Shown piece after piece: positions 1-7,364 of a DNA stretch of 21,292 bases. The stretch lies in NCBI GenBank assembly GCA_947483345.1, contig CANKNL010000016.1, forward strand, positions 1 through 21,292, read 5' to 3'. A program made the position numbers and the translations under genes. The stretch comes from Chitinophagaceae bacterium (lineage in GTDB: Bacteria; Bacteroidota; Bacteroidia; Chitinophagales; Chitinophagaceae). The notes beneath the pieces were generated by a model. That model searched no databases and was not told where the DNA came from. It saw nothing but the letters and a program-made list of their open reading frames with translations. Each line of letters opens with the position of its first letter. Within the stretch, counting starts at the first letter, position 1.

Positions 1-267
1 TTTATGCGGGTTAGCGGCAACAGTATGATCAACGCCTGCATACATGATGGCGATATTGTAATTGTAGACCGCTCTATAAAACCCATAAGCGGTAAAATTG
101 TAATTGCTGTTGTGGATGGCGAAATGCTGATACGGCGACTGGAAAAGACCATAAACAAAATGCGGTTGATTCCAGAAACGCCCAAACTCTCGCCCATTGA
201 AGTGAGCGAGTTTAGTGATCTCGTGATCTGGGGGGTGGTGACTTATGTGATAAAATCCATGACCTGA
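1..267 (+). CDS. umuD: UmuD-like S24 peptidase, 3' part (5' end outside window)
   Basis: The reading frame is open from the first base (Phe-Met-Arg-Val-Ser-Gly-Asn-Ser-Met), so this is the C-terminal catalytic part of a LexA/UmuD-type protein, not a gene starting at the ATG at 4. UmuD partners UmuC in error-prone polymerase V and is activated by RecA-assisted self-cleavage through a Ser-Lys dyad. The nucleophile motif SGNSM and the following DGDIVIVDRS stretch are present, as is the family-typical GVVTYVIKSM end. The oddity is at the dyad lysine: E. coli UmuD has EFTVKKL with Lys97, while this protein has EMLIRRL, with Arg in that position. Cleavage may therefore be impaired, although the missing N-terminus prevents judging the cleavage site. 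It lies 107 bp upstream of umuC on the same strand, the usual umuDC order. Confidence 0.88.
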   Translation, partial: FMRVSGNSMINACIHDGDIVIVDRSIKPISGKIVIAVVDGEMLIRRLEKTINKMRLIPETPKLSPIEVSEFSDLVIWGVVTYVIKSMT

Positions 268-374
268 GTTTGTCATCTGAATTAACTGGCGAATGACTCT
301 GGGTGAATGGCTCTGGATTTCAAGCCAGGAATAAAATTATAACCAAAATCATTAACGAACTTTAGTGCACCCGC

Positions 375-1646
375 ATGAAAGCTATTGTAGATTGTAACAG
401 TTTTTACGCCGCCTGCGAAAGGCTTTTTAAACCCGCACTGCATGGCAAGCCCGTTGTTGTATTAAGCAATAATGATGGCTGCATTGTATCCCGCACCGAC
501 GAAGCAAAAGCGTTGGGTATAAAAATGGCCGGACCTTATTACCAAAATAAAAAAGAGATTGAAAAAAATAATGTGGCTGTTTTTTCCAGTAATTACCATT
601 TGTACGGCGACTTAAGCTGGCGGGTAATGGAAACCTTGCGCATACTGTCGCCACATGTAGAAGTGTATTCGGTTGATGAATCTTTTTTAGACCTCACAGG
701 TATTGATGAAAATAAGCTCCATGAATATGCCCTTTTTTTAAAACAGACCACAGAACTGTGGACGGGTATCCCTGTATCCATTGGTGTGGCCACATCCAAG
801 GTCTTATCTAAAGTAGCTAACCGCCTGGCCAAAAACGACAAGATCGGTACACAGGGTGTCATGTTGTTACAAACCCCCGAACAACAGATGAAAGCCTTAC
901 AAAAAACACCCGTAGAAGATGTTTGGGGAGTAGGTGCGGCAGGATCAAAAAAACTAAGATTATTCAACATCAATACGGCCTGGGAACTCCGCAATATGAG
1001 CGAAGAGTGGGCAAGAAAAAACCTGGGGGGCGTAGTTGGCGTAAGACTTATAAAAGAACTGCGGGGAGAGCCCTGCATAGAAATGAAAGATCCGCTGGAA
1101 ACAAAAAAAATGATCGCCACTACCCGTATGTTTGGCAAACCCGTTTATGAAGTTCAGGAATTACGGGAGGCTGTAGCAACTTACATCAGCAGAGCGGCAG
1201 AAAAATTACGCCGGCAGAGCAGTGCGGCAAAGATCATCAGCATATTTGTAGTAACCAACAATTACAGCAGCATGTATGAATACAAGCCGGCCAGCAGTTC
1301 ACTATACACCATACTGCCTTATGCTACATCCCTTACCAATCTGCTTATTGAGCATGCCATGCCTCTGGTTGAAAACCTCTACAGTAAAGGAAGTAAATAT
1401 TTAAAAGCGGGTGTAATACTCAGTGGTATTGTGCCCGACAATGCGGTACAATTCAATTTATTTGAACAACCGGCTCATCAAAATGAAAAAATACTGATGA
1501 CCATGATGGATAATATAAACTTCAGTATGCGAAATGATGTTTTGAAATTTGCCAGTTCGGGTACAAAACGCGACTGGAAAATGCGCCAGGAACTGAGGAG
1601 TAAGCGCTTTACCACAAGATGGGAGGAATTATTTGAAGTAAAATAA
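375..1646 (+). CDS. umuC: DNA polymerase V catalytic subunit (Y-family)
   Basis: This 423-residue protein is a full-length Y-family translesion polymerase of the UmuC branch (E. coli UmuC is 422 residues). The palm carboxylates are visible: Asp6 in MKAIVDCNSFYAACERLF and Asp101-Glu102 in YSVDESFLDL. The little-finger and C-terminal regions follow, and residues 359-363 read QFNLF, a good match to the beta-clamp binding motif in the same place as QLNLF of E. coli UmuC. It should act with the UmuD-like protein encoded just upstream in SOS mutagenesis. The ATG start gives the canonical N-terminus directly. The 107-bp gap after umuD shows no clear TAnnTTTG promoter box, so co-transcription is likely but not proven. 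The gene has no evident link to the pigment genes further on. Confidence 0.95.
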   Translation: MKAIVDCNSFYAACERLFKPALHGKPVVVLSNNDGCIVSRTDEAKALGIKMAGPYYQNKKEIEKNNVAVFSSNYHLYGDLSWRVMETLRILSPHVEVYSVDESFLDLTGIDENKLHEYALFLKQTTELWTGIPVSIGVATSKVLSKVANRLAKNDKIGTQGVMLLQTPEQQMKALQKTPVEDVWGVGAAGSKKLRLFNINTAWELRNMSEEWARKNLGGVVGVRLIKELRGEPCIEMKDPLETKKMIATTRMFGKPVYEVQELREAVATYISRAAEKLRRQSSAAKIISIFVVTNNYSSMYEYKPASSSLYTILPYATSLTNLLIEHAMPLVENLYSKGSKYLKAGVILSGIVPDNAVQFNLFEQPAHQNEKILMTMMDNINFSMRNDVLKFASSGTKRDWKMRQELRSKRFTTRWEELFEVK

Positions 1647-1840
1647 AGCAAGCTGAAACAAACGAACCCGGGTTATATTTTTTTGCACTTTTAAAGTATT
1701 TTGTAGTGACCTAACTATATACATATAGAAATAAATACAATAAAAACAGATATGATAATAATATGCCAAATTCATCGTTTTAGAAAAAACAGCGCTGCAA
1801 TACGGCACAGTTTTAGCACCGTAATTACAAAATAAATAAG
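1647..1840. other. Noncoding AT-rich leader between umuC and the small gene
   Basis: These 194 bp contain no convincing reading frame. A short palindrome, AACCCGGGTT at 1665-1674, is followed by a T-run and could weakly terminate umuC transcription, but it has no proper loop. TTTG at 1682-1685 and TATTTTG at 1697-1703 resemble the two Bacteroidota promoter elements but are only about 11 bp apart, too close for the normal 17-23 bp spacing. I therefore assign no promoter here. The length and A/T richness suggest the stretch carries the control region of the small gene that follows. Confidence 0.4.
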
Positions 1841-1996
1841 ATGAAAAAGCAATTAACTAACAACTTTACTAAAACCCAAACAAATAAATTCAATACTAAC
1901 AGCAAATTTCTATCTGTTGCAAAAAAACCAACCTATATCTATACAGAAGAAGATTTGGGTGAAGGCATCCTGGATGTAGGTGTAACATATAAGTAA
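1841..1996 (+). CDS. 51-residue small protein, candidate precursor peptide
   Basis: An ATG frame of 51 codons ending in TAA, preceded by an A-rich leader (aaataaataag) of the kind used for translation starts in Bacteroidota. I do not recognise the family. The product is bipartite. Residues 1-30 are basic and rich in Lys, Asn and Thr (MKKQLTNNFTKTQT...SVAKKP). Residues 31-51 are different: TYIYTEEDLGEGILDVGVTYK, with Glu/Asp, Gly and three Tyr. There is no signal peptide, Cys, or clear Gly-Gly leader cleavage site. A basic leader followed by a distinct C-terminal segment, next to oxidoreductases, an adenylating enzyme and an exporter, is what a ribosomal precursor peptide could look like. No known peptide-modifying enzyme (LanB/C, ATP-grasp, radical SAM, YcaO) or protease is encoded nearby, so that role is inference. 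It could also be a small regulatory protein or a chance frame. Confidence 0.55.
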   Translation: MKKQLTNNFTKTQTNKFNTNSKFLSVAKKPTYIYTEEDLGEGILDVGVTYK

Positions 1997-2082
1997 CAAT
2001 TAAACTATACCATCGCTTTCTTGTAAAATCCCCTGTTCTTACTGCTAATCTTATTTACATTTTCCAATTCAGCATTTATAAA

Positions 2083-2110
2083 ATTGAATACCTGAAATCA
2101 ACTAATTTTG
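2083..2110 (+). promoter_or_regulatory. Bacteroidota-type promoter for the crtD-like gene
   Basis: TAATTTTG at 2103-2110 is an exact match to the Bacteroidota -7 element TAnnTTTG. ATTG at 2083-2086, 16 bp upstream, is a fair -33 element (consensus TTTG, usually 17-23 bp away). Transcription would begin only about 10 nt before the ATG at 2127. The desaturase gene can therefore be expressed separately from the small gene ending at 1996. Assigned by motif only. Confidence 0.55.
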
Positions 2111-2126
2111 TACCCAGAAAAAAATT

Positions 2127-3602
2127 ATGATTACAGAAAACAATAAAACCTGTGCCATTATTGGTGCCGGTGTATCGGGGCTTAGTGCTGCCATACGGAT
2201 GCGTAACAAGGGTTATCGGGTAACTGTATTTGAAGCCAATTCATTTCCGGGCGGTAAATTGTCAACCGAAACCAAAGATGGCTATCGCTTTGACATGGGG
2301 CCTTCTGTTTTTACCATGCCGGAATATGTTGATGAGCTGTTTACGCTTTCGGGTAAAAATCCGCGTGAACATTTTAAGTACACACAACTCGACCCTGTTT
2401 ACAAATATTTTTTTGACGATGGCAGCATTTTGGATTCCTATCATGGTAAAGAAAAATTTGCTGAACAACTGGCTGCCAAAACAAATGATAAAAAAGAAGA
2501 TATCATCAAATATCTTGATAAAACAGAACTGATCTACAACCTCACGGATGAGGTTTTTTTAAAAAATTCGTTACACAGACTTAAGAATTTTTTTACCTGG
2601 CCCGTAGCTAAAGGCATCTTAAATTTTGGTAAGATTGGCGCTTTTGATACCATGGCGGGTGCTAATCAAAAAGCATTTAAAGATTCCAGGCTCGTAAAAA
2701 TATTTAACCGTTATTCCACCTATAACGGCTCCAGTCCTTATTTATCGCCTGCAACATTAACTGTAATTGCACATGTTGAAATTGTTAAAGGTGCTTTTTA
2801 TCCAGAAGGAGGCATGTTCGGTATTACCGCCGCACTATTAAAACTGGCTAAAGATATTGGTGTGCAGTTTAATTTCTCAACACCCGTAAGCGAGATACTG
2901 ATTAAAAATAACAGGGTAACCGGTATCAGAACCGATCAGGGAACCGAATCATTTGATACGGTTATCAGCAATATGGATGTATACAACAGTTATAAAAAGT
3001 TAATGCCTCAGGTAAAAAGGCCAGCAAAGACCCTGGATCAGCCAAAATCAAGTTCAGGGATCATTTTTTACTGGGGAATTAAAAAAGAATTTAAGGAGCT
3101 GGAGTTGCACAATATTCTCTTCAGCGAAAATTATGAAGAAGAGTTTGATACCATCTTCTCAAAAAAGTCTATGTATCCAGACCCTACCATATACATCAAT
3201 ATTACCAGTAAGCATACCCCATCAGATGCGCCTCCGGGATGCGAAAACTGGTTTGCCTTTATCAATGTGCCCAACAACTCAGGACAAGATTGGGATCTGT
3301 TTATTACAGAGGCCCGTGAAAATATGATTCAGAAAATAAACAAGGTATTAAAAACGGATATCAGACCACTGATAGAGAGTGAAATGGTTTTTGATCCACG
3401 GGTCATTGAAAATCGTACCTCCAGTGCTTTTGGTGCTATTTACGGTAACAGCTCCAATAATAAATTTGCAGCTTTCTTACGCCATGCCAACTTTTCGAAA
3501 GATATTAAAAATTTATATTTCTGTGGTGGCAGTGTTCATCCGGGACCAAGTATCCCCTTATGTTTGTTATCGGCAAAAATTACAACCGATTTAATTAAAT
3601 AA
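2127..3602 (+). CDS. crtD: CrtD-like carotenoid 3',4'-desaturase (CrtI superfamily)
   Basis: A 491-residue flavoprotein of the phytoene desaturase family. The FAD dinucleotide fold is at the N-terminus (GAGVSG at 13-18, Glu36 for the ribose), followed by PGGKL and the family signature YRFDMGPSVFTMP. The C-terminal FAD motif is LYFCGGSVHPGPSIPLCLL. The wording CGGSVHP...IPLCLLSAKI is what I associate with Bacteroidota CrtD (1'-hydroxycarotenoid 3',4'-desaturase) rather than CrtI. The true CrtI at 13540-15012 instead has FYTGQLTVPGPGVPPC. CrtD introduces the terminal double bond next to the 1'-hydroxy group made by CruF, which is encoded in the opposite-strand cluster. Its separation from that cluster and its position before the ACP operon are unusual. 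The expected GG before IPLC is PS here, so the substrate may differ. CrtI-family membership is near certain, the CrtD assignment moderate. Confidence 0.75.
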   Translation: MITENNKTCAIIGAGVSGLSAAIRMRNKGYRVTVFEANSFPGGKLSTETKDGYRFDMGPSVFTMPEYVDELFTLSGKNPREHFKYTQLDPVYKYFFDDGSILDSYHGKEKFAEQLAAKTNDKKEDIIKYLDKTELIYNLTDEVFLKNSLHRLKNFFTWPVAKGILNFGKIGAFDTMAGANQKAFKDSRLVKIFNRYSTYNGSSPYLSPATLTVIAHVEIVKGAFYPEGGMFGITAALLKLAKDIGVQFNFSTPVSEILIKNNRVTGIRTDQGTESFDTVISNMDVYNSYKKLMPQVKRPAKTLDQPKSSSGIIFYWGIKKEFKELELHNILFSENYEEEFDTIFSKKSMYPDPTIYINITSKHTPSDAPPGCENWFAFINVPNNSGQDWDLFITEARENMIQKINKVLKTDIRPLIESEMVFDPRVIENRTSSAFGAIYGNSSNNKFAAFLRHANFSKDIKNLYFCGGSVHPGPSIPLCLLSAKITTDLIK

Positions 3603-3629
3603 AATAAAAACAGGAGCCCTTATTTAGGT

Positions 3630-3637
3630 TAAATTTG
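3630..3637 (+). promoter_or_regulatory. Possible -7 box for the ABC/ACP operon
   Basis: TAAATTTG in the 126-bp gap after crtD matches TAnnTTTG exactly. It would start a transcript near 3645, with a leader of about 85 nt before the ATPase gene. No TTTG or TTG is found at the right distance upstream, so this is only half a promoter. The operon may equally be read through from the crtD promoter. Confidence 0.35.
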
Positions 3638-3728
3638 CACGGGGAAATTTTTTAACCAAAATATAGGCTGTTATATCTTCATATACATACCACCATTGAA
3701 TATGAGTTAGCTTTTCAGTTTTAAAAAA

Positions 3729-4481
3729 ATGAGTAATCCGGCAATTATAGAAATACAAAATTTAACCAAAACATTTAAACATGCTACTGAGCCAGCAGTG
3801 GATGGTATTTCATTTTCGATATACAGAAATGAAATTTTTGGATTACTTGGTCCCAATGGGGCCGGAAAAACAACGACCATTTCCATACTTTGCGGCCTTT
3901 TTCCACCGAGCAGCGGAAAAGTTTTGATTGACGGAAAGAATTTACATTCAGAATTACCTTCCATCAAAAATATCATTGGTATTGTACCACAGGATATTGC
4001 ACTTTATCCAACATTAACTGCCCGCGAAAACCTGGAATTTTATGGAAGCATGTATGGCTTGTTTGGGAAAGACCTAAAAGATAAAATTGACATCTGGTTA
4101 GAAAAATTAGGTCTCACCGATGCTGCAAAAAGGCAGGTATCAACCTATTCGGGTGGTATGAAAAGAAGAGTAAACTTAATTGCAGGCGTTTTGCACAATC
4201 CTAAAATTTTATTTTTGGATGAGCCAACAGTTGGTGTAGATGTACAAAGCCGGAATGTAATCCTTGAACATTTAAAAGCCATTAATCTGACAGGTACAAC
4301 CATCATATATACGTCGCACCATATGGAAGAAGCAGAACATTTTTGTACCCGTGTTTCCATCATTGATAACGGCCAGATTTTAACACAGGGCACACCGGGG
4401 GAATTGATCAGCAATAATGCCGGATCAACGAATCTGGAAAATGTATTTTTAAATTTAACCTGCCGAAAATTAAGAGACTGA
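3729..4481 (+). CDS. ABC-2 type exporter, ATP-binding protein
   Basis: A complete 250-residue nucleotide-binding subunit of an ABC exporter. It has Walker A GPNGAGKTT (41-49), the Q-loop Gln in IVPQDI (Gln88), the signature YSGGM (140-144), Walker B ILFLDEP (160-166) and the switch His in YTSHHMEE. The ccm/drug-resistance-like sequence (TVGVDVQSRN, HHMEEAEHFC) is typical of ATPases that work with ABC-2 permeases exporting small molecules, lipids or glycans. The gene opens a tight operon. Its TGA stop overlaps the ATG of the permease by one base (TGATG at 4479-4483), implying translational coupling. Substrate cannot be read from this subunit. The neighbours suggest it exports the product of the ACP pathway. 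Confidence 0.93.
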   Translation: MSNPAIIEIQNLTKTFKHATEPAVDGISFSIYRNEIFGLLGPNGAGKTTTISILCGLFPPSSGKVLIDGKNLHSELPSIKNIIGIVPQDIALYPTLTARENLEFYGSMYGLFGKDLKDKIDIWLEKLGLTDAAKRQVSTYSGGMKRRVNLIAGVLHNPKILFLDEPTVGVDVQSRNVILEHLKAINLTGTTIIYTSHHMEEAEHFCTRVSIIDNGQILTQGTPGELISNNAGSTNLENVFLNLTCRKLRD

Positions 4482-5776
4482 TGATGAGTAAATTATTGGC
4501 TACGGTTAAAAAAGAAATCTTACTGCTCATCCGAGATATGGTAGGATTATCTATTTTATTTCTGATGCCCATGGCATTAATTTTTGTGATGACGCTTATT
4601 CAGGATTCGGCTTTTAAAACAATGAATGAAAAAGGCATCCCCATTGTTTTTGTAAATAGTGATAAGGACTCCTTGGGCATACTGATTGAACAGGGCTTGC
4701 GCAATAATGCCCTTTGCAGTTTCCACGACAGTATCGATGGTCAGCCGGCCACCGCTGAACTGGCATTAAAAGCTGTTGGTGAAGGTAAATTTTTAGTAGG
4801 CATCATCATACCTAAAGGCGCCACAGAGGCGATAAGAAAAAATGTAACTGAGCTGGTCAGTGAAACGCTGAATACAGAAGAACCAACAGTAGAAAAAACA
4901 GCCCCATTAAAAGATTCGGTAGAGATCAGCATCCTGATTGATCCCGTTGCCAAAAAATCTTTTCTCCTATCTGTTACCAGTAATCTGCGTGAATTTATTT
5001 CGGAAATAAAAACAAAGATCATGTTCCAAACATTTTCCGATCAAATTGAAGAAGTGATACCCGGCAAATCATCCACCCCGAAAAATGCTTACAATAAATC
5101 GCAAATCATAACCTACAAAGAAATCTATGCTTCAAAGTCTGAAGATAAGATTGTGCCAAATGCTGTACAGCATAACGTACCAGCATGGACGATATTTGCT
5201 ATGTTTTTTATTGCCATTCCGCTTTCGGGCAGTATTTTAAAAGAAAAAAATGAAGGCAGTGCATTTCGGCTGCATACCATGCCAACCCCTTTCCTGCTTT
5301 TGGTAAATGGAAAAATAATTGTGTATGTCATGGTTTGCTTAATTCAGTTTACACTAATGCTTTCTGTTGGGCAACTATTTTTACCAATGCTTGGTTTGCC
5401 GGCATTGGTTTTGGGCAACAGCCTGATGGGTATATTTATTTTAACTTTGGCAACAGCCTTTGCAGCTACGGGCTATGGTGTACTGGTAGGCACTTTAGCT
5501 GCTACAGAGCATCAGGCAGCCATTATGGGCTCACTCTCAATCCTTTTATTATCTGCGCTCGGCGGCATTTGGGTACCCAGTTATGTGATGCCCGAAATGA
5601 TGCGTAACATCAGTACCTGGTCGCCATTGAACTGGTCGCTTGAAGGCTTTTATAAACTCTTTTTAAGAGGGGGGCATATTACCGATATTTTATTGGATGC
5701 CTTTAAATTAATGGTTTTCTTTTTTGCAACCATGGCCATCTCTTACTTATATAATCGAAAAAAAAGAACGGTGTAA
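4481..5776 (+). CDS. ABC-2 type exporter, permease
   Basis: A 431-residue permease of the ABC-2 type with the usual long first loop. One hydrophobic helix lies near the N-terminus (around residues 20-42, LSILFLMPMALIFVMTLI), followed by an extracytoplasmic domain of roughly 180 residues. From about residue 230 there is a block of five hydrophobic segments, including AMFFIAIPLSGSIL, MVCLIQFTLMLSV and GSLSILLLSALGGIWV. The SPLNWSLEGFY motif near the end is common in this family. It pairs with the ATPase encoded immediately upstream (one-base overlap) and is followed after 3 bp by the acyl carrier protein gene, so exporter and biosynthetic genes form one unit. A second ATG at 4484 is an equally good start. 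Confidence 0.92.
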   Translation: MMSKLLATVKKEILLLIRDMVGLSILFLMPMALIFVMTLIQDSAFKTMNEKGIPIVFVNSDKDSLGILIEQGLRNNALCSFHDSIDGQPATAELALKAVGEGKFLVGIIIPKGATEAIRKNVTELVSETLNTEEPTVEKTAPLKDSVEISILIDPVAKKSFLLSVTSNLREFISEIKTKIMFQTFSDQIEEVIPGKSSTPKNAYNKSQIITYKEIYASKSEDKIVPNAVQHNVPAWTIFAMFFIAIPLSGSILKEKNEGSAFRLHTMPTPFLLLVNGKIIVYVMVCLIQFTLMLSVGQLFLPMLGLPALVLGNSLMGIFILTLATAFAATGYGVLVGTLAATEHQAAIMGSLSILLLSALGGIWVPSYVMPEMMRNISTWSPLNWSLEGFYKLFLRGGHITDILLDAFKLMVFFFATMAISYLYNRKKRTV

Positions 5777-5779
5777 AAC

Positions 5780-6034
5780 ATGGACATACACATCATTATT
5801 GAAGAAATAAAAAAGTATATCAAAAACAATATACTGGCCGAAGCGGTTCATATTGATGCCTCCACAGATTTAAAACAGGTGGGTATTGATTCATTTTCTA
5901 CTATTGAAATTATCCTCTTTATTGAACGCCGCTTTGGTGTTTCTATTCCGGATGAAAAATTAATTCCCGATAATTTTAAAACCTTAGAGGCCCTTGCTGC
6001 AACGGTTATGGAACTGATGCCCAAAGCCTCTTAA
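5780..6034 (+). CDS. Free-standing acyl/peptidyl carrier protein
   Basis: An 84-residue carrier protein. The phosphopantetheine attachment motif is VGIDSFSTIEI, with Ser38 as the modified serine in DSF (DSL in housekeeping AcpP). The four-helix pattern is complete: an amphipathic first helix (IHIIIEEIKKYIKNNI), the long second helix after Ser38 (FSTIEIILFIERRFGVSIPDE), and a final helix (FKTLEALAATVMEL). It carries an acyl or aminoacyl group as a thioester for neighbouring enzymes. It sits 3 bp after the permease and 13 bp before the condensation-fold gene, so it is a pathway-dedicated carrier rather than the fatty-acid AcpP, whose genes (fabD, fabG, fabF) are absent here. The likely loader is the AMP-forming ligase at the end of the operon. 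Confidence 0.92.
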   Translation: MDIHIIIEEIKKYIKNNILAEAVHIDASTDLKQVGIDSFSTIEIILFIERRFGVSIPDEKLIPDNFKTLEALAATVMELMPKAS

Positions 6035-6047
6035 AGATAACTTAAGC

Positions 6048-7364
6048 ATGACCCCTTTTAATAAAGCCGAACTTCCCGAAAAAGTCATCTTAAGCGGAGC
6101 TGATTGTTTTCACCTGGTTTTAGATAAACATGCCAGAAAACATAATACCGGCGGTAATGTGATGCGGAAGATCTTTTATTTTAATACCCCGTTATCGTTT
6201 GAAAAGATCAACAGCATACTGACAAGCTCTCCGGTTATCTATTGGCTCTGCAATATTAAACTGGTACAAGCCTCTTTTTTAAAACGACCTTATTGGAAAT
6301 ACGGTGACAAGGGCCGCGAGATTATCTTACTGCAACACCATGCAGAAAATGAAAATCTAATTCCTGAAATAATTTTAAACAGGGATATCACTATTAAATC
6401 AGACAGATATATTGAAGCCGACCTTGTTCATTATCCTTCAGGCAGCTGTGCATTTATTTTATCCTGGAATCATATTCTGCTGGATGCAAAAGGAACAACA
6501 CTTTTGTTTGAACATTTAAATCAGCTGTCGGAAAATAAAATACCGGACTTTAAAGTTTTTTTCCCTGACACAGAAAAGAAAACAAATGTATTGGCCTATA
6601 TCCGTAACATGTACAAAGTTAAAAGCTTTATACAAACATCATCAAAAGCACCGGTAAGTTCTGTTGCCAGCTCTCCAATAAAAACGTCGGATGGCAGAAC
6701 ACTTACAACCATTATTTCATTTTCCGAGACTGAAACAAAGCAGATCAATGACAATGCATTTAACACCGGTTCGCGTTTTGGTCCTACCTTATTCCTGCTG
6801 GCCTGTTGTTCGCATGTTATCCATTTTATTAACCGGCAAAAAAATAAAGCTGGTACCATCTGGCTGCCCGTTCCCTACGACGGCAGATTAAGGGGTGCTG
6901 CAGGGCCGCTGATTTCGAATTGTGTATCTTTTCTATTTTACCGCATTCCGCAAAACGAATTATCAAATGTACATCAAACAGTAAGATGCCTGAATACGCA
7001 AATGATGGCACAGATTAAAGATGGTATACCCCGAAAATATACCATGTTCTTAAACATGATGCGCCATATGCCACTCTGGCTGTATTATTTTTTAATTAGC
7101 CGCACAGGCAAAGGCGTATTTGCAAGTTTTTTATACACGTCAACAGGCGATAATTTTAATTTGCTCAAATCCTTATTTGGCGTACCAATAAAAAACATCA
7201 ACATGATACCCGCGCTAACCTATCCGCCGGGTTTAACCTTTGTTTTTTTAAAACATGCTGATACGTTACATATAAATATTGCGTATTCTCCTCAAATTAT
7301 CAGTACTAATGACTTAGTTTTAATTGAAAATAAGTTGAAAGAATTTTTATTACATAACTACTGA
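6048..7364 (+). CDS. Condensation/acyltransferase-fold protein (CAT superfamily)
   Basis: A 438-residue stand-alone protein resembling NRPS condensation domains and PapA/BAHD-like acyltransferases. The catalytic HxxxD motif reads NHILLDAKG, with His142 and Asp146. The usual first His of HHxxxDG is Asn141, which the fold tolerates since the second His is catalytic. A downstream segment, PVPYDGRLRGAAGPLISN, corresponds to the region between the two lobes where these enzymes carry R-x-(G/A)-x-x-GN-like motifs. Such proteins transfer an acyl group from a carrier-protein or CoA thioester to an amine or alcohol. The ACP encoded 13 bp upstream is the obvious donor. The acceptor is unknown: candidates are the hydroxyl of the neighbouring carotenoid, an amino acid or a peptide. 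Its stop overlaps the next start (TGATG). The fold assignment is from motif and size only. Confidence 0.75.
   Translation: MTPFNKAELPEKVILSGADCFHLVLDKHARKHNTGGNVMRKIFYFNTPLSFEKINSILTSSPVIYWLCNIKLVQASFLKRPYWKYGDKGREIILLQHHAENENLIPEIILNRDITIKSDRYIEADLVHYPSGSCAFILSWNHILLDAKGTTLLFEHLNQLSENKIPDFKVFFPDTEKKTNVLAYIRNMYKVKSFIQTSSKAPVSSVASSPIKTSDGRTLTTIISFSETETKQINDNAFNTGSRFGPTLFLLACCSHVIHFINRQKNKAGTIWLPVPYDGRLRGAAGPLISNCVSFLFYRIPQNELSNVHQTVRCLNTQMMAQIKDGIPRKYTMFLNMMRHMPLWLYYFLISRTGKGVFASFLYTSTGDNFNLLKSLFGVPIKNINMIPALTYPPGLTFVFLKHADTLHINIAYSPQIISTNDLVLIENKLKEFLLHNY

Noticed and set aside
593..1138. 181-codon - strand frame opposite umuC
   Set aside because: It mirrors the conserved polymerase gene and has no motif of its own.
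1682..1703. TTTG and TATTTTG as a promoter for the small gene
   Set aside because: The elements are only about 11 bp apart and the -7-like element lacks one base of TAnnTTTG.
1841..1996. The small peptide as a graspetide or lanthipeptide precursor
   Set aside because: No ATP-grasp, LanB, LanC, LanM or C39 protease gene is nearby, and the peptide has no Cys, so these classes are not supported despite Thr/Glu/Asp content.
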